From Chara braunii (lineage: Eukaryota > Streptophyta > Charophyceae > Charales > Characeae), in the NCBI GenBank assembly GCA_003427395.1, contig BFEA01000489.1, forward strand, positions 646,785 through 689,284: a stretch of 42,500 bases of DNA. The letters run 5' to 3'. Within the stretch, counting starts at the first letter, position 1, and each line of letters starts with the position of its first letter. Below the pieces are notes generated by a model, which was given only the letters and a program-made list of their open reading frames with translations, was not told the origin of the DNA and did no database searches. This document shows positions 9,857 through 20,115 of this stretch, in pieces. The position numbers were made by a program, and so were the translations under genes.

Positions 9857-11521
9857 TTGAATGACAAAATTGAGGAGATGGAGATTCCAACCTGTTTGAG
9901 GAAACATGCGCGATGTGGGGTGCGCATGGTATGGGGGAAAAACGCGTTGCGGGGTTATTCTCGAGCTGAGGTGGCGACCTGCTCTTATGCAGGTTTTCCC
10001 TATCCTCGAATAGGTGGTCACATGCGTTTTCGATTGCAGGAGGTGGAAGACATTCACCCTCTCTATAATGCGAACAACGTACCGAAACTTTCACATCGGA
10101 GCCGAGGAAGATTGTTGAGGCAAAAGATTAAGGCTGGTTTCGAAGGATGGGTGAACTGGAGCGGACCCAAGCCAGGGATCGGAAGAGGTGATGTGGAGAC
10201 TTGTTTGATTGCGTTGTCAGACGAGCAGACGAAGTACCTGGACGTGAGGGAGGTGCGCCTTTTGAGGAAGAGACTTGAATGGCTTGGAATGACACCTTTG
10301 GAAAAAAAAACGAGGGAAACCCTAGTGATATCTCCAAAGGTATACTACGAAGCCCTGCGAGAATTATTCGTAGCAAGCACACGATATGTTGTGATCAGGA
10401 AGCAGGAGGAGACGGTGATCGAATCGATGAGAGTGGAGGTGTTGAATTCAGGCTTGATGAAGTTGGCGCAATGGGACAAGAAGGGGAAGATAGGGAGGGC
10501 CTATGTTATGCCAAAGCATAAGCACCTCACCCCTTCCGCCCAATTTGTCCTACGTACTCTGAGCCTACGATCAGAGGTTGTAGGATAGTTGTCAAAACTC
10601 TCAACCATATGTTGTACACCTTTCCTGGAGACTGGCACTTTAACCTTTGGTCTCTTGCTTTACTGGTCTCAAGGTTGGGCCGGATAAACAAGAGGATTTG
10701 GAGAAGGATGGGGATTAGTTCTGAGTTGTCCACGATGTCGTATAATATCAAGCACATGTTCAGCAAGTTACCGCACGAGGAGAGTGTGGAACGGTGGAAG
10801 CAGTGGATTGGTTAGTGGAATACCCATGGGAAAGGGTCGTAGCTTTATGTGGGTTAACTCAAGATAAAAGGGTTGTACTTTTGGGCGAACAACAGGGGAT
10901 GATCATTGACGCACTGTAAATCTGCAGCAGATAAAAAGTTTCGTCGGGGTGGAGCTGAAGCACACGTATACACGGGCCTCAGGGGTGTTGTTGAAGCAAG
11001 TAGTGGGGATCCCTATGGGAAAGAGTACAAGCCCCCCGCTGGCTTATATCTTGTGTGCTTACGCCGAATTCAAGTTTTTATGCGATTTGGGGAAGGTCAG
11101 ATACGATGCGTTCGGAATTCGCCCGATGGATGATGTGAGTTTGGTTATGCTCGAGCGAAGACAAGACCAGATTACATCCGAACAGATCAGACTACGGTTT
11201 GAACAGTGTTACCAAAAAAACCTTTAACTAAAGTGGACGAATGATGAGTCAACTTCTTGGGATTTTTAGGCACTCGGATGAGTGTCAATCAAATACAGTC
11301 ATATGTAGCGTGTTTCCAAGTAGCAAAAAATGAGAAGACTATTTGCCATGCCGATGTTCTCGAGTTCAAGAATGGCCAATCATACAGTTCCTAGGGAAGC
11401 AAGCAGCAAAAAAGTGTTGTAATTGCGTGCCCCCTTCACATGATTGATCGAAATATAACTGTTCGATCATTTATTCCAAAGCAACTCCCGAGTTAGTACG
11501 CGAGATGAGGATGAAGGATTC
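9857..11521 (+). pseudogene. Penelope-like reverse transcriptase, fragmented
   Basis: An open stretch (9857-10588) carries ...RCGVRMVWGKNALRGY..., then PLEKKTRETLVISPK..YYEAL (the position of the PLE 'DKG' region) and the RT1-type YVMPKHKHL. A frameshift near 10520 switches to FRPICPTYSEPTIRG. Motif A reads SYNIKHMFSKLPHEE, with Asn where the first catalytic Asp is expected (10744-10746). After more frame breaks, motif B is QVVGIPMGKSTSPPLAYI (about 11000-11045) and motif C is RPMDDV (about 11123-11137), Met-Asp-Asp. The thumb continues as LKWTNDESTSWDFLGTRM up to the MITE insertion, and remnants resume after it (12041-12230). The 'GIPMG..SP.LA' and 'MFTxLP'-like motifs fit PLE/rvt-type RTs, not LTR or L1 RTs. 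It is non-functional as it stands. Confidence 0.75.
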
Positions 11522-12040
11522 AACAGAAAAATTCCCACGATAAATGAAAGTTGAAAAAAAAATCATAAAGAAAAAATCCTTTATATTTATAAATTATCAT
11601 TCCAATGTTTGTCCAATTCTAGAATTTCCAGTTTTATTTGATAAAGTCCCGTACAAATAAGAGTTTTCCCTTTCAACTCCATCTATTTGTTCAAGATGGA
11701 ACGAAAGTCTGGATGAGTTTATGAAATGTTTTAATTAAACTTTCATTCTATTACAACAAATATCGTCTAATTTAGATTGGATTAACCTATTTATGACTAA
11801 AAATCCTTACTTAGAATGACATTCCAAATAAAATATTTCATGAACTCATCCAGACTTTCATTCTATCTCTAGCATCTAGTTCAAATAAGAAGGGATAACC
11901 CATTCTTGGAAGGAAAGTTTTCAAGTAAGACATAAAATTTTAAAATTGGAATGACATTTTTTAAGATGGAATTAAAATTTAAAATTTAGAGTGTAATTTT
12001 ACTATAGAATGATTATTTAATTCTAGGAAATTTTTCTGTT
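11522..12040 (+). mobile_element. MITE/foldback element, copy 1, nested in the PLE
   Basis: A 519-bp AT-rich element with terminal inverted repeats AACAGAAAAATTCCC / GGAAATTTTTCTGTT. An internal inverted repeat pair, GAAAGTCTGGATGAG and CTCATCCAGACTTTC, is also present. It has no ORF. It interrupts the C-terminal coding remnants of the PLE RT, so it is younger than the PLE. A matching 521-bp copy in the opposite orientation lies at 23931-24451. No clear target-site duplication is visible at either copy. Confidence 0.85.
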
Positions 12041-12371
12041 GTTTCCCGACTCTAACTATTGAACGAGTGGTTAAGCGATTTGCGAAGAGACGGGATAGGA
12101 TTTGGAGTTGGACTGTCAATTGGTTGTATCTGAATTAGTTGAAGCATGCGCGGACAGGGAAGTCAGTGCAAATCGAGCCTTGAACTTTTGGTGCAGTATT
12201 TCGAGTGTGTGCGGTTTTTATGAGTTTTTCTATTTCATGAGGAATGAGAATCAGGGAAGTCAGTGCTTTTGAGCGCTTTTTTTTAATTTTTTTTTTTTTT
12301 CATGAGGATTGGGAATCAGGATTTGAACCATGTTCCTATACGGTGTTTTCTTTAGCTTTTTGAGTTGTGGG
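12041..12371 (+). pseudogene. PLE 3' coding remnant and pre-repeat region
   Basis: The sequence resumes the RT C-terminal text after the MITE (ERVVKRFAKRRDRIW-type frame). It then passes a T-run near 12283-12300 and a partial, diverged extra copy of the start of the terminal repeat (about 12306-12360, GGGAATCAGGATTTGAACC). Confidence 0.5.
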
Positions 12372-12618
12372 GTCTAAGAGGACAGGGATTCAGGATTCGA
12401 ACGATGTATCTCTGGGGTATTTTTTTCATATATCTCTCTTATTGTTTCAAAACCGGGTTTGATTCTTAGAGTTGCTTTCGCACAAAGGCGGGAATACGAG
12501 AATTGAGCCAAGGATCTCTTCCACTATTGTGAGGTGATTGGCACGTAGGTCGGGTAGTATGGGATTCTTGTTTTTAGGTGAACTTGCTTGTTTTATTGTA
12601 GTAAGCGGTACGGGCTAC
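12372..12618 (+). repeat. 3' terminal direct repeat (pseudo-LTR) of Penelope-like element
   Basis: Partner of 6612-6866, same orientation, offset 5760 bp. The partial extra copy just upstream suggests a tandem pseudo-LTR arrangement, as often seen in PLEs. Confidence 0.75.
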
Positions 12619-13478
12619 AACAGAAAAAAAAATAGTGTAATTGAAAGAAAGTTTATCGCATACCTTTGCGTATAAAAACAGATTATTAATAGTTTATAAA
12701 CTGTTTCAGAGAGGGGTTCATTTATATATACAGGAAGCCAATCAATCTGGTTTGGTTAGACATTGATCATGTTCTCTGTGTTGGTATGGTTGTTTTAAAC
12801 TGTATACAAACAGTTTAACAACAGTTGATTTTGTGTTTAAAATTTCGCTCAATGTGTTGAAAATATGTTTATAAACAGTTGAAAATCATTTGATAAACAG
12901 TTGAAATCATGTTGGAATTATATGGTTGTTCATTATGTTAAAAACTTGACATATCTAGGCCAGGAAAAAATTCAGAATTACATTCTAGCGGCCTTTATAT
13001 AAAGTCGTTGTGTGTTTAGGATGCATTTTTTATATTGACATCATGAAAACTAGCTTTAGGTTTCATGAATCTAAGAGATTGATTTTATGTTTGTTTCTCG
13101 TTTTTTTTTCCTTTTTTTTTTCTGTTTCTCTCAATAGAAGGCTATAAGAAAATGTGTTTCCCATAACACAAAATCATGCACGTTCTCTATAATGCCCACC
13201 ATGGTCATTGCATACCTTTTTATTTAAGTGCAGTAAAATAAGTGTAATCTTAAGTCGATATGCGTTTGCCATGCAGCATAATTGTGCAACTGCAGAGTTG
13301 ACGGACCAGCAGGAAAGGCAAATAATAATTTTTAAATTAAGTAAAAAGTCACTTTTTATAATCAGGTAACTGATTTTGTTTTAATCTTCTATATATTTTT
13401 TCATCGAAAAGTTGACTGACGCCTCAGAAGCATATTATTTTATATGTTTCTCATCTGTAAATTTCAGGGCAATTAGCT
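12619..13478. other. AT-rich region with recurring AAACAGTTGA motif
   Basis: No gene seen. ATAAACAGTTGAAA-like motifs recur in both orientations between about 12670 and 12910 (for example TACAAACAGTTTAAC, GTTTATAAACAGTTG, GATAAACAGTTG). Confidence 0.5.
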
Positions 13479-13845
13479 ATGCCAAAAAAAAAATGAAAAA
13501 TGGCCAAAGATGGCAGTGTCGAAAACATGCTCGCGCACTGACTAAAGTTAATTATCTTTTTATTTAGATTTATTTTTATTATTAGTATTCATTCTCCGTA
13601 TTTTATTTTTATTTCAAATTTGGTAAGGTATTCAGACGTAATGCTCAAGCAAATCTTGTTTGATTTATTTTTCTCCATAACTTATCTTTTTTCCATATTT
13701 TTTTGATGACTTTGTTTTTTTTTTTTTTTTTTTGGGTCCGCATTCGACCCGAACGGCCGAACGCATCCTCAAGGGGTCCCATACATTCGGGTGTTCGGGT
13801 TTGGGCGTTCGGCCCGTCCCGAACGCCGGTTACCATGCACACATA
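13479..13845 (+). repeat. Left arm of a long inverted repeat with GC-rich cap
   Basis: In order: AATGAAAAATGGCCAAAGATGG module (B), an AT-rich module (A, 13612-13690, reverse orientation), a T-run (13717-13733) and a GC cap (13735-13845) with CCGAACG, GGGCGTTCGG and CCCGAACGCCGG. The same items occur in mirror order at 15487-15860. Confidence 0.75.
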
Positions 13846-14226
13846 TATATTAATACATATAAATATATATTACAATATATGAAATATGAAAGTTTTAAAA
13901 AATAAAAATAAAACTTACTTTTTGTAATTAGGTAAGTAATTTTTTTTTATTTTTTTTTATCTTTGTTTCTTCGGAAAGTTCACGGATGTTTCGGGAGCAT
14001 ATCATTTTTCAAATTGTGAAGTATAAATAACTCATTTGTTCCAGGCGACACTTTTTGGGGTTGGTTGGTGCATACATTGATATTCTGCAACGAAAATGTT
14101 AACCCATAAAATAATATGCACCTACCGACCTTATAGGAGGACATTGTTAGACACATGATAGACGACTAAGGATGATTATAAAAAAAAGCGTTATATCCTT
14201 TATTAGAAGTGCTCAATGCTGATAAC

Positions 14227-14228
<2 letters not shown>

Positions 14229-14266
<38 letters not shown>
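14229..14266. repeat. (TA)n microsatellite
   Basis: About 19 TA units immediately upstream of the ribozyme-bearing module. Further TA tracts lie near 14406, 14890-14935 and 15030-15075. Confidence 0.95.
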
Positions 14267-14268
<2 letters not shown>

Positions 14269-14409
14269 TCACAAACAAAACTGCCCTGTAAACCGTAGGG
14301 AGAGAGAGAGAGAAGAGGACAACAAACGAGGGGCTGTGACAAACTGTTTCGTCGGAGCTTCACCGACTCATCAGGAGGCTGAACCCTCAATACTCTGCAG
14401 AATCCATAT
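14264..14409 (-). mobile_element. Ribozyme-bearing short repeat, copy 1
   Basis: A ~145-bp unit flanked by TA tracts. On the plus strand it reads CTGCCCTGTAAACCGTAGGG, a GA-run, GACAACAAACGAGG, CTGTGACAAACTGTTTCG, then CATCAGGAGGCTGAA. The same order recurs at 23056-23178. Part of it recurs, rearranged, at 14866-14890 and 14935-14990. It resembles small non-autonomous retroelements (retrozymes) or PLE terminal pieces that carry hammerheads; the assignment is inferred. Confidence 0.5.
14346..14374 (-). ncRNA. Hammerhead ribozyme core
   Basis: Reading the minus strand: CUGAUGAG, then a stem II strand UCGG, loop UGAAGCU, strand CCGA, then CGAAAC. This is the exact conserved hammerhead core (CUGANGA...GAAA) with the G10.1-C11.1 pair and a fully paired stem II. 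GAAAC is followed by AGUUU and GUC, which would allow a minimal stem III with a GUC cleavage triplet. I could not find a well-paired stem I; only a distal GAGGG/CCCUC pairing is possible. The core is therefore well supported, but self-cleavage is uncertain. Confidence 0.7.
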
Positions 14410-14425
14410 ATATATATATTTATAT

Positions 14426-14850
14426 ATACATGGTTGCCAGGCCGAACGTACGGAGGCTTATAAGCTGAACCCCGAACGTTCGGGCGTTCCGGTCCCCGTA
14501 CGGGGCCCGAACTCGAAGGGGTTTGGACCCCGCAAATTTTGTTTTGTGAGTTCTTTGTTATGTAAGCTATCTGCCAGATAATTTTGAAGGCATTCTGTGA
14601 AGCCAAAAAATAATGAAAAATCGGCAAAGATGGTGGTGTCAAAACTTGCTTGCCCACTTATTAGTTTGTTTATTTTCTCTTTTCACTTTTTGTTTTCCCT
14701 TTATTTCGGGGCATGAGAAACATTATTATTTTTCAAAATTTATTTATAAGTTCTCTATTATTTAAGATACGTATGTATAAAATTTTATGGCATTTGACAA
14801 AGCCAAAAACAAATGAAAAATCGCCCGAACGTTCGATCAGGTAACCCTGT
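14426..14850. mobile_element. Short GC-capped element
   Basis: The left cap GGTTGCCAGGCCGAACGTACGG (split: GGTTGCCAG then CCGAACGTACGG) is matched inversely at the right end by CCCGAACGTTCGATCAGGTAACC. The interior has two copies of the B module (GCCAAAAAATAATGAAAAATCGG, about 14604 and 14802). The whole left part also matches 15795-16213 in reverse, so elements interlock here. Confidence 0.6.
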
Positions 14851-15479
14851 ATATATATCGTCAAATAGAACTGCCCGGTAAACCGTAGGCATATATATAT
14901 ATATATATATACATATATATACAAATATAAATTTCAGCGAAACAGTTTGTGACAAACCCTCATTCGTTGTCTGCATCTCCCTCTCTACCACCGATTTACC
15001 TTACAGTTCGATTTGATGAAATATAACTTTATATACTTATATATATGTACATATATATACTTATACATATATAACAATGTGTAAAATATGAAAGTCTTAC
15101 ATAAAACAAAAACGTGAAAATGTAATGGTAATGTTTCTATTACAAAGCAATACCATACGACACTTTTTGTGGTCAGTCCATGGCTAAATTTATGCACGTC
15201 AATTGATACAATAAGCCATAAAGGAGTATGCACATACCGACCTTATATGCAAACATTGTTGTGCATGTATTGGTCAAGGAAATATTATAAATATAAACAA
15301 AGCATAAGTAATAACAACAAGTTTTTATCGATCATTACCAAAACATTTCTGCAAATAATAAAGTCTTAAGATGGTTTTGAACTTATTGGTCCATGCGTGG
15401 ACGTGAAGGCATAACTCGTACAAACCACCAAACGAACATGGAGTGCATTGAAGTTCCTTATAATTTATAGAACACTTGA

Positions 15480-16213
15480 TATCAGGGTTTTCAGCGTTCG
15501 GGACAGTCCGAACGCCCGAACCCCCACGCCCGCACGTTCGGCACCCCCTCTCGACATGTTCAGCCAGACGCGAAAAACAAAAAAAAAAAAAATTCAAAAA
15601 AACTAAAAAACAAATATGTTATGCAGAATAATAAATTGAACAACATTTGCCTCAATGTCACATCCGAAGTCTTTACCAAATTTGAAATAAAAATTAAATA
15701 CTAAAAAAAAAAAAATCAAAATTAGAAAAAATAAAACGAGAATGAAATAATTGAATGGGCGAGTACGTCTTTGATACCACTAGCTTTGGCGATTTTTCAT
15801 TTTTGTTTGGTTGTGACAAATGCCATAAAATTTTATATATGTATTATCTTATATAATCGAGAATCTACAAATAAAGTTTTAAAACATAATATTTTTTTTC
15901 ATGCTCTTAAATAAAGAAAAAAAAAAAGTGAAAAAAAAAATAAAAACAATTAGTGAGTGGGCAAGAAAGTTTTTACACCATCTTTTTCGATTTTTCATTT
16001 TTGTTTGGCTAAAAAGAATGGCTTCAAAATTAAGAGAGATATACCTTAGATCACAAAGCACTCACCAAAAAAATCATAAAAAAATAATAATATTTAGGTC
16101 GCAAAATATGTTTTGCAGGGTCCAAACCCCTTAAGGTTATTGGGACCCGAACGCCCGAAAGCTCGGGGGTCAGTTCAAGGGCTTCCGTACGTTTGGCCTG
16201 GAACCCAGCTTCA
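15480..16213. mobile_element. GC-capped AT-rich element
   Basis: Left cap 15487-15575 (GCGTTCGGGAC, CCGAACGCCCGAACCC), A-run 15581-15594, module A 15611-15695, two reverse B modules (about 15750-15850 and 15950-16050), and right cap 16105-16210 (GGGACCCGAACGCCCG ... TACGTTTGGCCTGGAACCC). There is no coding capacity. It shares arms with 13479-13845 and with 14426-14826. Confidence 0.65.
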
Positions 16214-16371
16214 TATTATAGAAATATTTAAAAGTATTGATTTGTCGCAACTGAAATATAAAACAGAAACCTCTAAATTTATTATTTTAATGATGTATAA
16301 AATTTTAAGTTTTATATAAAAATAGAAAATAACGCAAATTATAAGATAAATTTGAGATAGATAAGCTTTAA

Positions 16372-17092
16372 CCTGTGTTGCACGATGTACGCGTATGCAG
16401 TGCGTACGCGTACGTATTCCAGCGTACTCGTACGAACCCGAAATCGCACGTACTCGTACGAACCCGAAATCGCACGTACGCGTACGTAAAAAAAAAAAAA
16501 TCCAAAAAATCTGAAACAAAAGTATGTTTTGCAGACTAATAATACAAACAACCTTTACTTGGTAGTCATACCCGAATTCCTAACCAATCTTGATTTAAAA
16601 ATACAAAACCTTAAAGAAAACTTTAAAATAGTTTTTTTAATTATTATGATAATATTATTTTTTTTTTTAGTTTTTAATTTCTTACTCGAGTTAGATTGGG
16701 AAGAATATCACTTTAAAATATTTCTTATGTTGTAAAAAGTTGTTTGTATCATGTTTCTGCATAACATGTATTTGTTACAGAAGTTTGTTTTTATTTTTTT
16801 CTGTTTTTTTCCTAATTTTTAAAAAAAATTATTTCAATTTATTTGTGTTTTGTGTATTTGATTTTTCACTCGAGTTATGTACAGAATTTGGCAATGAGTC
16901 TCAAGCAAAAGTTGTTTGAAATATCATTTTCCCTAACATAGTGTTTTTTTAGATTTTTCCGATGATGTTTTTTTTTTTTTTTTTTTTTTCTTAACGTATT
17001 CCCACTCTTGTGTACGAGCGTACGTGTCGCGTACAGGAATATGTGTACGCGTGTACGTGCAACCTGCGTACACGTACGCCGTGCAACACAGG
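16372..17092. mobile_element. GC-capped foldback element with CGTACG caps
   Basis: The 12-bp terminal inverted repeat is perfect: CCTGTGTTGCAC (16372-16383) and GTGCAACACAGG (17081-17092). Subterminal caps on both sides are dense in GTACGCGTACG. Next come an A-run (16488-16500) and a T-run (about 16971-16990), then inward-facing A modules (16519-16608 forward, 16874-16945 reverse). No transposase is present. It is the cleanest member of the family in this window. Confidence 0.75.
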
Positions 17093-18097
17093 CTTAAACA
17101 ACAAAATAAACTTTCACACATAAGAGGAAAATCTTAAAAACGTAGCACGTGAGTTTGAAAGAAATAACACCCGTATCGAAAAAACAAGACTATTACTGAA
17201 CGTGTTGGTGGTCAGGGCGAATGAGAAAAATGTTTACATAAAACTAACATAAGATTTTCCCCTCTTGCGAAAGAATAAGGTTATTAAATAAATACGAAGT
17301 TCACAAAATCGGAGCATAGCCTAGTAATCGTTCAAGCATCGTATAATTTATACAGTTGTTAATCAAAGTCATTAAAGTTTGCAAGAACAAGAACACGAGT
17401 TTCAACATTTAGCAAAACTAAGAAAAGTTGAATACTTGAACGTGGAAAACACATTACTGATCATCTTCAACCACATAAATAAACTACGTATCAAAGTTAT
17501 CAAAAAAGAGGATTTATAATGCGCAATAATATTCGAGATTCCTATTTATCAATATCACCATAAAAACGAGTACTTAAACATGAATAAACATGACAATTCT
17601 CTTATGTGATGAACTTAAGCATAATACCGATATACTAACAAAAACAACCATCAAGATTTGATGTGAAACAACTGACATATTGTCACATGTTTTATAACAA
17701 AGAAGAAATATACTTTGATAATGTTTTTCTTATCTTTATAAAATATGAAAAACGAGTACAAAAAATCTGATTCGACTATCAGAAAGTCACTCAGTACACC
17801 ACGGAATATAAAGGTAGCGACTTCTAATGATAATTGCATATGTCGGTAAGAAAAATGAGCCTTCAGGGTACTACGTACGCATGATCCTACCCCTCATCGA
17901 CAAAAATATCAATAAATAAAAAAATAATAAAAATTATTTAGAATTGCAAATCAACATATAAATAATATGTTTTATATGTGCGTCTTCTTCCTTTATGCGT
18001 TTCCTCGTCACAGCACAGTTGAACCATTGTGGTGAAAAAAATAATCCTCGTCGATGAACAAAGCGTCGCGTATGTCACTGTCTTGTTTGACTGACTG
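17093..18097. other. AT-rich region without recognised features
   Basis: No coding frame, repeat pair or RNA gene supported. Short frames only. Confidence 0.5.
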
Positions 18098-19990
18098 TCA
18101 TGCTTGAAAAATAACAAATGTTTTGTCTGCCACAGTTGTAGAATGGTCGAGGTTCAGGATGTTAAAATTTACAATAGCGTCTCGGGCCTGGATCGATTTA
18201 AGGATATGATTTTTTATGACATCGAACTCAAAAATTTTATCTGTTATACATCCTCCCGGACGAACCTGCAATACATCTTTCCGTATGACCATCTTTGCGA
18301 ATGCGAGTTGTTGCAAAGATACTCGGACTCCTTGTCCTTTCCTCGTGTGTTGGAACACCCTTTTGAGCGTTTGCCGGGATGCTGAATCACCTTACGACTC
18401 TCTCCCACTACACCTCCATGTCATTTTTTTGGACATTTCATCTCTCATTTTCCTTCTCACGTCTTCTTGCTTATCTGTTTGTTTGACTCTCATAAGAACA
18501 TATCCCTTCTCCGCCTAAAATTCATGTCTCGGGTTCCATGTGATCTTCCCTCTGATTGTTGTCATTATTCTGTTGCATTCGACAAAAATGTGTCGCATTC
18601 CACATTCTTTTAGAAACACTGTCATCCCTTCCACTGCCCAATCACTGAGTTTGTTGGTTATTGATACAACAGACTGAAGAAAATGATCCTCCTTTGGATA
18701 AAAAGTACAATCACCCGCAGACATATACGCGTACGCCTTCGCGACAAAGCGCAAAATTTTATGTTTGTTTTTTCTTGTCATCTGTAATGTTTGTCCCTTT
18801 GTGGTGGTGCAAATCTCGTCCTTCTTCCTTTGCGTCATCTCGGGTTTCCTTGTTTTACATTTCTGACGATCTGCATCGAAAAAACACATATTTCATATTC
18901 AGACAACAATTTACCAACGTCGAATGAAAGCTCAATATATTACTCATTGTGGTATATTTTATTTCAGGGTATTTCATTACTATCACAAAAATAATTTTGA
19001 ATTATACGTTACGCATTCCCCGAAGCACAACACACTTTCATACAACTGTACCTGACCCGAAAGTTAACTTGCATACATTGCTCAAAATTCAATTTCAAAT
19101 TGTTTTTTCCCTAAGTGTATGTTAAACTATTTTTTTCCTTCTTACATAGTTTCTCAATTTTTTTATCGTTCATATCATTTTTATGAAGCATAATATGAAG
19201 CACACTTGCGCATTGATAAACAAAAACTTGGTTTTACAGAAATATATATACCTCTCTTTGATGAACGAAACTTTTTTGTATGTGCATCGTTGTTTTCATG
19301 ATACCCCTGTAAAGCATGTTCATATTTTTTAAGATTTTCATCCTCTTCTTCATCCTCAAGTTCTTCGTTATGTACAAATGATTGTGACTCCTCGTTCTTG
19401 CCTGATCTGTCCTCAAAACTTTATGAACTTGTTGTTTTCTGACCATTTGTTTCCAAGTCATAAATTTGGTTTTTCCCTTCTAATGACTCATGCCTTGACT
19501 TGCTCTTCATACGATATCTCTCTCCATAACTTTGTCTTCCTTCTGCAAAATAAGTCTTTGTTTCTTTTTTTTCTACGTGAATCATTTTTTCACTTTTACA
19601 TTTCGTTTTTCCTTATTTTTCTTTTTCTTTTTCTTTTCAATTGTTTATGTCTATCAACGAGAAACACTTTCGAGGGTCGAATATGTATTGTCTCTACATC
19701 AACCGACATACGTGTAGTTTTTGCCTTACTCGGTGCATTTGACATATTCCCCTCAATTTGTTTTCGACCAACATTTCTTATGGGTGTTCATATGGAGAAT
19801 GTTTCATATGTCTTTTCTCTCATTTTCAGTGTTCATGTCCTTGTCAACAACGTGTGATATATAACCGTCTTTTACCTCTTTTCCATTTTCTTGCCTTCTT
19901 CTTCATCTTGTACATCATCTTTATTGCTTCCCATTTCAATATCATTTTTCGGACACGAGCGTTTTGGCCAAGAGAAAAAATAATAAAATC
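18098..19990 (-). pseudogene. Degenerate multi-exon protein gene, unknown family
   Basis: Several minus-strand stretches read as protein and are bounded by splice-like sites. About 19950-19890: acidic MGSNKDDVQDEEEGKK, ending at AG|GTAAAA. About 19760-19600: MSNAPSKAKTTRMSV..., with a basic KRKRKRK tail (a possible nuclear localisation signal). 19542-19252: acceptor TTATTTTGCAG, text GRQSYGERYRMKSKSRHES and ELEDEEEDENLKKYEHAL, donor GAG|GTATAT, with an in-frame TAA at 19423. 18870-18098: acceptor TTTTTTCGATGCAG, then FVAKAYAYMSAGDCTFYPK, DWAVEGMTVFLKECGM and VIKNHILKSIQARDAIVN. This last part is one frame with stops at 18517 and 18394. Composition suggests a nuclear protein. I do not recognise the family; the stops indicate a pseudogene or a transposon-borne gene. 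Confidence 0.4.
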
Positions 19991-20115
19991 GGAGGGGTCT
20001 GCTCGCCACTATGGGATCCCCCAAAAACAATTTTAAGCCATTCCGAGCAAAAACGTAAAAAAATGATAAAACGGGGGAGAAGAGTGGGGGTTAATGGAGG
20101 GCCCGTTGCTACACA
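19991..20115. other. Short GC-rich stretch
   Basis: GGATCCC and GGGCCCG-containing text with no ORF or clear repeat partner, lying between the minus-strand pseudogene and the polypurine tract. Confidence 0.3.
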
